A stretch of 64,000 nucleotides of DNA, taken from positions 1 to 64,000 of the forward strand of contig DASUTB010000036.1 in assembly GCA_036374835.1 (NCBI GenBank), read 5' to 3'. This document shows positions 57,941 to 64,000 of this stretch, in pieces. The notes beneath the pieces are model-generated. The model had not been told where the DNA came from. It saw nothing but the letters and a program-made list of their open reading frames with translations, and did not search any database. Within the stretch, counting starts at the first letter, position 1. Each line of letters begins with the position of its first letter. The position numbers and the translations under genes were made by a program. This stretch comes from DASUTB01 sp036374835 (GTDB lineage: Bacteria > Actinomycetota > Actinomycetes > Jiangellales > Jiangellaceae).

Positions 57941-59773
57941 TCAGTCATCGAGGATCGTCACCACTCCGGTGTTGCCGTCGACCCGAACGCGCTGACCGGT
58001 CTTGATCGCGCGGGTCGCTTTGCCCGATCCAACGATGGCGGGCAGCCCGTGCTCCCGGCACACGATCGCGGCGTGCGACATCATGCCGCCGCCGTCCGCG
58101 ACGCAGGCGGCGATCCGGCTGAACACCGGTGTCCAGCTGGGGTTGGTCGTCGGCGCGATCAGGATCTCGCCCTCCTGCACCGTGTCCATCTGGTCCACGC
58201 CATGCACGACGCGGGCCGGGCCCTCAGCCACCCCCGAGGACGCCGCGGTGCCACGTACCTGCCGGGTGTCGGCATCGACCGGCGCCGCCCACTCGCGCAG
58301 GGCATCTCCGTCGATGCCCCACAGCATCGACAGTACGGGGTCGCCGACGACCTCGGGTACCGGACCGAGCGCGGGCGGTGGCGTCCAATCCCGTAGCCGA
58401 TCGATGATCTCCCGGCGGCGCTGCACGATCGGCGGCCAGTACTTCGATCCGCGAGCGGGCCACTCACCGGCCCACGACAGCAGCATGTCGAGCAGTGCCT
58501 CGTAGACCTCGGTCTGGTGCAGGTAGAAGATGTCCTCGGTGTCCGGCCAGAACCCGTACTGGACGAACACCCGGGACAGGTCCCGGACCTTGTTGTAGAA
58601 CAGCCCGTGCCACCAGTGCTCGATGTAGAACTTGTGACCCTCGATGTGCAGCGAGACCAGCCGGGCCAGTCCCAGCATGTCGTCGAACGCCTTGCGGTCG
58701 TCATCGGACTCGAGCAGGTCACGGTACGCCTGCGCGACCCGCTCGCCCTCGGCGCGCTGCCGGTCCTGGGGCCGCGAGAGATCCTTGCCGGCCCGTAGGT
58801 CGGCGATGTACCCACGGACACCGGTGACGATCATCCGGGGGTCGTCGATCCAGGCCCGGTCGTGCGAGTACATGCCGTCGCCGGTGTTGACCATGAACCA
58901 CGGGTACTTGCTCTTGTCGTACTCCTCCAGCCACTTGCGGCCCGCGTCGGAGGCCCGCAGGCGCTCGAAGGTCTCGTCGGCCGATCCACCGCCGTTGAAC
59001 GTTTCGTCCAGGTCGAGCTCGACCGCCACCTGCGCGAGTCGCTTCAGCTCATCGTCCGCGCGGTTCATGGTCGTATCCATACCTGTGATGACCATGTTGG
59101 CGATGGACTGCTTGTCGATCTCGGGGAACGCCTGCTGGCAGAACTCGAAGAACGTGTGGTAAGCCCCGAACCCGATCAAGATCATTTCCATGTGGAAATG
59201 CCAGGCCAGGTGTTTGGCCTCCATCAGGCGGTTGAAGTACTGGTGCATCTCGTAGCCCGCACCGTGTGCTTGATGGTTCGTGACCAGCGACATGTCCTCG
59301 AGGTCGGGGAGCTCCGGCATCTCCAGGGCCTCGAGCTTGGCGATCTCGGCCTTGGTCCGCTCCATCCAGTCTTTCTCGATCTCGGACCAGTTCTCGTAGT
59401 AGTGCCCGGCTCGCTGGCCGAACGTCTCGGCGCGGGTCTGGAGCTGCTCCGGATCCAGGATCGGGTTCCCGCTCAGGTATCCGTAGCCGTTCACGATGCG
59501 GAAGTCCACGCCGGTCGACGGCGGCAGCTGGAAGATCCGGTTGTTGCGGTTGGCGATCGCGATGTAGCAGAACTCCGGTGTGACCAGGTCGAACGGCTTG
59601 AGGGGATCCATGAGGTGGTAGCGGTTCTGGAACCAGAACTTGCTTCGCTCGTAGTCCGCGCGGTCCTCGCTGAAGACCGCGTAGTACGGGTACATCTCCT
59701 CCCAGCCCTCACACCCTTCCGGCGTGGGGATCGAAAGCGGATCCGGAAACGCGCTGGTGTGCTCGTCAGCCAT
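57941..59773 (-). CDS. Phosphohistidine (PEP-utilizers mobile domain) subunit of PEP-synthase-like phosphotransferase
   Basis: 610 aa, about 70 kDa. The last ~110 residues are the swivelling phosphohistidine domain with GGGMMSHAAIVCREHG; H567 is the predicted phospho-carrier. The first ~490 residues are a helical, aromatic-rich domain without ATP-grasp or PEP barrel (e.g. FHMEMILIGFGAYHTFFEF), presumably binding the acceptor. Size and architecture parallel the alpha subunit of phenylphosphate synthase (recalled from literature). ATG 59773 follows AGAGAGGGG. First gene of the leftward operon, preceded by a promoter-like sequence. Confidence 0.88.
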   Translation of the reverse strand: MADEHTSAFPDPLSIPTPEGCEGWEEMYPYYAVFSEDRADYERSKFWFQNRYHLMDPLKPFDLVTPEFCYIAIANRNNRIFQLPPSTGVDFRIVNGYGYLSGNPILDPEQLQTRAETFGQRAGHYYENWSEIEKDWMERTKAEIAKLEALEMPELPDLEDMSLVTNHQAHGAGYEMHQYFNRLMEAKHLAWHFHMEMILIGFGAYHTFFEFCQQAFPEIDKQSIANMVITGMDTTMNRADDELKRLAQVAVELDLDETFNGGGSADETFERLRASDAGRKWLEEYDKSKYPWFMVNTGDGMYSHDRAWIDDPRMIVTGVRGYIADLRAGKDLSRPQDRQRAEGERVAQAYRDLLESDDDRKAFDDMLGLARLVSLHIEGHKFYIEHWWHGLFYNKVRDLSRVFVQYGFWPDTEDIFYLHQTEVYEALLDMLLSWAGEWPARGSKYWPPIVQRRREIIDRLRDWTPPPALGPVPEVVGDPVLSMLWGIDGDALREWAAPVDADTRQVRGTAASSGVAEGPARVVHGVDQMDTVQEGEILIAPTTNPSWTPVFSRIAACVADGGGMMSHAAIVCREHGLPAIVGSGKATRAIKTGQRVRVDGNTGVVTILDD

Positions 59774-59856
59774 GACAACCCCTCTCTGCGTTGTGGCGGT
59801 TAGCCGACCTGGCAATGGACTCCTTGACTCCACTGTGTTGAGATACCGAGCTTTTG

Positions 59857-59884
59857 ACAATATTTCTGACTTTTTTGTTGCCAA
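59857..59884 (-). promoter_or_regulatory. Sigma70-like promoter of the phosphotransferase/carboxylase operon
   Basis: On the minus strand TTGGCA (59884-59879), 16 nt, then TATTGT (59862-59857), about 83 nt before the 610-aa gene start. It coincides with a local AT-rich island. Predicted by eye only. Confidence 0.35.
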
Positions 59885-60434
59885 GAATGGTGACTTCCTG
59901 GCCGACGACCGGTCCTTCCATGCCGTTCCATCAACCCGACCCGGTCGGCCGTCGGCGCTGCGCCCGACGGGATGAACGACGTGATGAGCCTCGCCCTAAG
60001 CCGGCACGAGCCCCCGCAGCCGGATGTCCCATCTCTTTGATCACCACGGTCACTCATTCCCGGGATCGGCCTGGGTACGAAACCGGCTCCCCCGATCTCC
60101 ACTCACGACTCGGACTACTTGACGGGCGGTCGCCGGACCGCCGGCATTATCGGTGTTCGCACAGCGCACGCCCTGTGCACGTGCGCCAAAGTTAGGGACG
60201 GGCTTTCGCGCCCGTCAACACAGGTTTGCGCCGGGCGGAAGAGTCGCTATCGCCGGGCCGGACGACCGTCCCGCGCGGCGACGACCTCGGGACGCCCGCT
60301 CTGGATCGGCGGGCGCCGGCAATCGCGCCCGGCGGCGGTCAACCGGCCAACTTGGATACCTCCGCGAGAGCGGACGCCGCGGTCGGTAAGGCCCTTGCCG
60401 CGGCAGATTTCCAGTGACAAAATTGGCGAAGAAA

Positions 60435-60444
60435 TTGTCGACCA
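60435..60444. promoter_or_regulatory. GntR-type half-symmetric site upstream of aldehyde dehydrogenase
   Basis: TTGTCGACCA fits TNGTNNACNA, the same pattern as TTGTAGACAA in the GntR gene's own promoter. It overlaps a possible -35 (TTGTCG, then 16 nt, then TAATCC). Confidence 0.3.
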
Positions 60445-60523
60445 TCTTTTGGTCCTTAATCCGTTGGCTGCGCAGCGTCGCGCCTCGCGGTGCGTGGCCC
60501 GTCAACCGAAGGGCGGCATAGAC

Positions 60524-61999
60524 GTGAGTCTTACTACAGCCAGCGAACAGGTCGCGACCGAACTCTTTATCGGCGGTGAGCCCAAACGGCTCGACGAGCG
60601 CCTCGAGATCTACGACCCGGCCGACCCGTCGACGTTGGTCGGCACCGCCGCAGCAGGCAGTAAGGAGGACGCGCGAGCTGCGGTCGCCGCGGCCAAAGAC
60701 GCCTTTCCCGCCTGGTCCGCGCTGTCCGCCACCGAACGGGCCGCCAAGATCGGCGCCGCGATCGAAGGCCTCGATGCAACCCGGGACGAGGACGCGCGGA
60801 TCCTCACCCTGGAAAACGGCAAGCCGTTCCAGGAATCGTGGATCGACATCATGGTCCTGTCGGTCCGCACCGGACTTGCCCTCGAGTTGGCCGATCAGGT
60901 CGAGGCCGTGGAACAACTCCCCGGCCCGCCCGCGGACACGGCCATCACGTACGAGCCGCTCGGGGCCGTAACGATCATCGTGCCGTTCAACTGGCCGCTC
61001 GCCATTCTCGGCGCGTCGCTGCCGCACGCGCTCCTTGCGGGCAACACCGTTGTGGTCAAGCCGCCGCCGTCCACGCCGCTGGCGATGGCGAGGGTGGTCT
61101 CCCGGATGGCCGAGAAGTTGCCTCCCGGCGTACTCAACGTCGTTACCGGCCGGGACGAGGAGATGTCACCGCTGATCCAGAACACCGACGTGGCGAAGGT
61201 GTGCTTCACCGGCAGCGTCGGCGGCGGTAAGAAGATCATGGAGCTAGCGGCGTCCACGCTCACCCGCGTCACGCTCGAGCTCGGGGGTAACGACCCCGCC
61301 GTGATCCTCGATGACGCCGAACTCGACGACGCGGCGCTCGACCGGCTGTACAGCGGCATCTTCGCCACGGCCGGCCAGATTTGCATGAACGCCAAGCGCG
61401 TCTACGTCCACCGGTCCCGCTACGACGAGGTCGTGGACGGGCTCAGCCGGCGCCTCGAGCAGGCGAAGATCGGCCACGGGCTCTCGGAGGACACCACGAT
61501 GGGGCCGCTACACCAGCGTCGCCAGAAGGAGTTCGTCGAATCGCTGGTGCAGGAGGCCAAGGACTCCGGCACCGACGTGCGCGAATTCGGCGAGATTCCG
61601 TCCGAGCTGTCCGGCGGCAACTTCGTGCGGCCGGCGATCGTGCTGGACCCCGACTCCAACCTGCGGATCGTCACCGAAGAGCAATTCGGGCCGGTGATCC
61701 CGATCATTCCGTTCGATGACGATGACGAGGGCGTCGCCGCCGCCGACGACACGTGGGCCGGACTGTGCGGTTCGGTCTGGTCGTCCGACCCGAAGCGGGT
61801 CGATTCCGTTGCCAACCGGCTGACCTGCGGCTTCGTGTTCGTCAACGACCACGGCGCGACCCGGCTCGACCTGCGGGCGCCGTTCGGTGGCATGCGGCAG
61901 AGCGGCTTCGGGAGGGAGCAGGGCCTGCACGGCATCCGGGCCTTCCAGGACACCCGCTCGGTGAGCAGGGCGTACTTCGACGAGGCGCCCTCGCACTGA
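60524..61999 (+). CDS. Aldehyde dehydrogenase (NAD(P)-dependent, ALDH superfamily)
   Basis: 491 aa. IVPFNWPLAILGASLPHALL substrate/cofactor entry, FTGSVGGGKKIM NAD loop, catalytic base Glu in LELGGNDP (~250), nucleophilic Cys in TAGQICMNAKRV (~287), and EEQFGPVIPI near the C-terminus. Resembles semialdehyde/broad-range dehydrogenases. GTG 60524 with AAGGGCGG upstream gives the family length; the open frame continues 135 Arg-rich residues upstream, which I reject. It ends at a hairpin shared with the convergent DUF1932 gene. Confidence 0.9.
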   Translation: MSLTTASEQVATELFIGGEPKRLDERLEIYDPADPSTLVGTAAAGSKEDARAAVAAAKDAFPAWSALSATERAAKIGAAIEGLDATRDEDARILTLENGKPFQESWIDIMVLSVRTGLALELADQVEAVEQLPGPPADTAITYEPLGAVTIIVPFNWPLAILGASLPHALLAGNTVVVKPPPSTPLAMARVVSRMAEKLPPGVLNVVTGRDEEMSPLIQNTDVAKVCFTGSVGGGKKIMELAASTLTRVTLELGGNDPAVILDDAELDDAALDRLYSGIFATAGQICMNAKRVYVHRSRYDEVVDGLSRRLEQAKIGHGLSEDTTMGPLHQRRQKEFVESLVQEAKDSGTDVREFGEIPSELSGGNFVRPAIVLDPDSNLRIVTEEQFGPVIPIIPFDDDDEGVAAADDTWAGLCGSVWSSDPKRVDSVANRLTCGFVFVNDHGATRLDLRAPFGGMRQSGFGREQGLHGIRAFQDTRSVSRAYFDEAPSH

Positions 62000-62020
62000 C
62001 CGCCGGATCCGCTCACCGGA

Positions 62021-62107
62021 ACTGGATTTGCTCACCTCGACGGCATCGATTCGAGTCAGATGCCTGGATTGCCGGAAACGAATCCCGTTTTGGTGAGCGA
62101 ATCCAGT
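62021..62107. other. Hairpin between convergent genes
   Basis: ACTGGATTTGCTCACC (62021-62036) and GGTGAGCGAATCCAGT (62092-62107) are inverted with one mismatch; an inner GGCATC/GATGCC pair lies inside. Likely bidirectional terminator or a palindromic repeat; its right flank (CGAAGTGG) also occurs beside the 32.5-kb hairpin. Confidence 0.55.
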
Positions 62108-62123
62108 CGAAGTGGTCGGCTGG

Positions 62124-62909
62124 TCAGGGGCTCTCGCTGCTCGTTGCGATCTTGTGGAGCCAGCGGATGGTGGCCTCGGTCATCCACGCCGGGCTATCGA
62201 GTGATTCGAGGTGCTCGAGGACGTCACGCATCTCGCGCTCGCGGCGCGCGGCATGCGCCCGGGTGCCCTCGAGCAGGCGCTCGACGAGCTGCTCGCCGCC
62301 GGAGTCCAGCTCGGCGATGATCTGTTCGCGCATCCACTGGGCGTCGCCCTGCCGCTCGGCCGCTGACAGCGTCTCGAACAGCAACGCGGCCAGGCCTTTC
62401 ATGAACACGCTCCGTACCAGCTTGAGGCTGGCCGAGGCACCGGCACCGCCGGCCGGCTCTCCGATGACGGTGATCGGGATGCCGACCGGTGACAACAGAT
62501 CCTCGAACCGTCGACTGCCGGGGCCACTGGCCAGCAGCGGCGTGCGGATCCCCGCCCGTGGCACTGGAGCGAGGATCGCGACGTCGGTGAAGAGTGCGCC
62601 GTGTGCGGTGGCCGAGGATGACATCGCGGCCTTCGCGGCCGGCGAGCAGGTGTTCATGTCCGCATACACTGCGTCGTCGGCCAGGTGCGGAAGTGCCGCG
62701 CTGAATGCCGGCTCGGCCGCCGGGCCGCCGACCAGGCTCAGCACCAGATCGGCCGCGGACGCGGCCCCGGCTGGATCGGCGGCTCTCGTGACCCCCGGGG
62801 GCGTAGCCGTTGCGATCGGGTCGAACGCGGCGACCTCCAGGCCGAGATCGGCGAGGCCGGCGGCATAGATGCTTCCTGCTTCGCCCAGGCCCAGGATGGC
62901 CAGCCGCAT
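62124..62909 (-). CDS. NAD(P)-binding dehydrogenase of the 6PGDH/HIBADH type with DUF1932
   Basis: 261 aa. N-terminal Rossmann MRLAILGLGEAGSIYAAGLA, VYADMNTCSPAAK in place of the usual DxSTxxP loop, catalytic-Lys region SLKLVRSVFMKGL, and the helical DUF1932 C-terminus. Relatives oxidise beta-hydroxy acids; one DUF1932 group acts in lignin- or phosphonate-type catabolism, so the substrate is open. GAGGAGG 5 nt before the ATG. Divergent from the GntR gene with operator-like dyads between. Confidence 0.85.
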   Translation of the reverse strand: MRLAILGLGEAGSIYAAGLADLGLEVAAFDPIATATPPGVTRAADPAGAASAADLVLSLVGGPAAEPAFSAALPHLADDAVYADMNTCSPAAKAAMSSSATAHGALFTDVAILAPVPRAGIRTPLLASGPGSRRFEDLLSPVGIPITVIGEPAGGAGASASLKLVRSVFMKGLAALLFETLSAAERQGDAQWMREQIIAELDSGGEQLVERLLEGTRAHAARREREMRDVLEHLESLDSPAWMTEATIRWLHKIATSSESP

Positions 62910-62932
62910 CTGAACCTCCTCGTCGTCTCGCT

Positions 62933-62967
62933 TTAGTTCACTAAGTTGTAGACAATTGGTACACCAA
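62933..62967. promoter_or_regulatory. Three adjacent dyads, probable GntR operators
   Basis: TTAG-TTCA-CTAA (62933-62944), TTGT-AG-ACAA (62946-62955) and TTGGT-AC-ACCAA (62956-62967) follow each other without gaps larger than 1 bp in the 95-bp divergent region. The middle one fits FadR-subfamily GntR sites (TNGTNNACNA). Autoregulation and control of the DUF1932 gene are inferred. Confidence 0.55.
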
Positions 62968-63004
62968 CGTGACGCGGGTCAACGGGTGTGAAAGGTGGTC
63001 TGAT

Positions 63005-63700
63005 ATGACGGCGATGGGCTCCGAGCAGGTTACCCGCAGGAGAGACGGGCAACCTGCCGTCGCCGACGTCGTCGCCGCGATCCGGGACGGCATCGTCAAT
63101 GGCGACTACGCGCCCAGCCAGCGCCTGGTCGAGGCGGACCTCGTGGAGGCGTACGGTGCGAGTCGCGCGGTCATCCGCAGCGCGCTGGTCGAGCTGGCCG
63201 CCGACGGGCTCGTCGACCGGTTGCCGAACCGGGGCGCCCGAGTCCGCGCCGTGACCTTGGACGAGGCGATCGAGATCGTCGAAGTGCGGATGGGGCTCGA
63301 AGGGCTGTGTGCGTCCAAGGCGGCCAGCTCGATCACCGACGCGCAGATCGAGGATCTCCGCAAGCTCCGCGCCGACATACTTGCCGCCGTCGAACGAGGT
63401 GAGCTCATGGAGTACTCCAGGCTCAACCGTGTGCTCGACCAGCGGATCGAGCAGATCAGCGGACATGCAACCGCGACGGCCATCCTGCATCGTCTGCGCG
63501 CGCAGGCCGTGCGGCACCAGTTCCGGCTTTCGCACCAGCCGGGCCGGGCGGTGGTCTCGGCTCCTGAACACGTCGCGATCATCGATGCGATCATCGCCCG
63601 TGAACCCGACCGGGCCGAAGCGGCGGTCCGGGCTCATCTGCGAAGCGTCATCGAGGCGCTCCGCGCGATCGGTGGCGCTCATGGACAGCGTGCGTCATGA
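63005..63700 (+). CDS. GntR-family regulator, FadR/FCD subfamily
   Basis: 231 aa. Winged HTH (residues ~16-75: AIRDGIVNGDYAPSQRLVEA, YGASRAVIRSALVELAADGL) and an FCD helical domain with likely metal ligands (EHVAIIDAIIAREPDRAE; HLRSVIEAL). AAAGGTGG lies 7 nt before ATG 63005. It probably represses the divergent dehydrogenase and perhaps the aldehyde dehydrogenase. Its last 6 bp overlap the end of the convergent dioxygenase gene. Confidence 0.92.
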   Translation: MTAMGSEQVTRRRDGQPAVADVVAAIRDGIVNGDYAPSQRLVEADLVEAYGASRAVIRSALVELAADGLVDRLPNRGARVRAVTLDEAIEIVEVRMGLEGLCASKAASSITDAQIEDLRKLRADILAAVERGELMEYSRLNRVLDQRIEQISGHATATAILHRLRAQAVRHQFRLSHQPGRAVVSAPEHVAIIDAIIAREPDRAEAAVRAHLRSVIEALRAIGGAHGQRAS

Positions 63701-64000
63701 CACCGGCGGGGTGCCGTGGGTGTGGAACGTCTCGATCGTCTTCATGCCCCACGCCTGACCCTTGGCGCGCTCGGCCTCGGTCCACTCGATCGTCGTCCAG
63801 TCCGGCGCGAGGATGAGCCGGGCGCCGGCATTGGCGAACTCGATGCGGTTGCCGCCGGGCTCGTAGACATAGAGGAAGAACGTCTGCTGGATCGCGTGCT
63901 TGTGCGGCCCGGACTCGATGTGGATGCCGTTCTCCAGGAAGATGTCGGCGGCCTTGAGAATGTCTTCGCGGGTGTCGCAGGCGAAAGCGACATGGTGCAG
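63695..64000 (-). CDS. Extradiol ring-cleavage dioxygenase (catechol 2,3-dioxygenase type), 5' part cut by window edge
   Basis: Only the last 101 residues are present. They carry the C-terminal metal half: LHHVAFACDTREDI (His ligand), GPHKHAIQQ and LYVYEPGGNRIEF (Glu ligand), matching the extradiol dioxygenase signature. It would open a catechol ring by meta cleavage in the cytoplasm. It suggests an aromatic pathway continues to the right of the window. Confidence 0.88.
   Translation of the reverse strand: MHHVAFACDTREDILKAADIFLENGIHIESGPHKHAIQQTFFLYVYEPGGNRIEFANAGARLILAPDWTTIEWTEAERAKGQAWGMKTIETFHTHGTPPVS

Larger units (their letters stand above)
59774..60523. other. 750-bp divergent intergenic region
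   Basis: No credible gene. It holds an unusually AT-rich stretch (59840-59885) with a promoter-like sequence for the leftward operon, a GGCGGTC-GCCG-GACCGCC hairpin at 60124-60141, and a second AT-rich stretch (60410-60465) before the aldehyde dehydrogenase with a GntR-like half-symmetric site. An Arg-rich open frame across 60119-60523 is continuous with the dehydrogenase but looks non-coding. Confidence 0.5.

Noticed and set aside
60119..60523. 135-residue N-terminal extension of the aldehyde dehydrogenase
   Set aside because: Composition is Arg/Pro-rich and unlike ALDH; the region contains AT-rich promoter-like DNA, and GTG 60524 gives the normal length.

Overview
The window is high-GC DNA coded densely on both strands, with GTG and TTG starts, many 1-4 bp start/stop overlaps (ATGA, GTGA) and a complete mycofactocin locus. 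This points to a free-living actinomycete (Actinomycetota); I cannot place it to genus. There are no transposases, phage genes, rRNA, tRNA or CRISPR arrays. Most genes are regulatory or catabolic. Both window edges cut genes: a LuxR regulator on the left and an extradiol dioxygenase on the right.

Layout. 1-6.4 kb: a large ATP-binding LuxR regulator, a DrrAB-type ABC exporter, and a divergent histidine kinase/response regulator pair. 6.4-13.5 kb: a TrmO-like protein, then the mycofactocin block mftR (minus) and mftA-B-C-D-E-SDR-mftF (plus), where almost every gene overlaps the next. 13.6-19.1 kb: a UGSC-motif protein and its partner, an NDMA-type alcohol dehydrogenase (a mycofactocin client), a haloacid dehalogenase-like HAD protein and an MFS transporter. 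19.1-32.5 kb: a catabolic island around an IclR regulator, with a ThDP enzyme, two paralogous acyl-CoA ligases, an ABC importer, an FAD oxidoreductase, an IlvD/Edd dehydratase and a zinc alcohol dehydrogenase. 32.6-39.6 kb: a mixed group (hydrolase, LuxR ATPase, VOC, DUF378, GNAT, YciI, winged-helix regulator with a membrane protein).

39.6-64 kb is a second, larger catabolic region and the most interesting part. A leftward operon (59.8 to 53.9 kb) encodes a split PEP-synthase-like phosphotransferase (a 610-aa phosphohistidine subunit and a 363-aa ATP-grasp subunit), a HAD phosphatase, a biotin carrier protein and a 5S/PycB-type carboxyltransferase. The matching biotin carboxylase lies in a rightward operon directly behind an acetoacetate-CoA ligase (42.1-45.6 kb). 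Together they look like a kinase-coupled, biotin-dependent carboxylase that could phosphorylate an enol or phenol, carboxylate it and pass the beta-keto acid to CoA activation. This is inference; the substrate is unknown. Between the two operons are a 2-oxo acid dehydrogenase E1 pair with a free-standing lipoyl domain (no E2 or E3), an amidase and VOC proteins. An aldehyde dehydrogenase, a DUF1932 dehydrogenase and a GntR regulator follow.

The window also carries several palindromic non-coding elements: a perfect 57-nt hairpin inserted in frame inside the mycofactocin SDR gene, a 264-bp MITE-like element with 64-bp inverted repeats, a solitary 64-bp relative of that arm 13 kb away, and several large intergenic hairpins.
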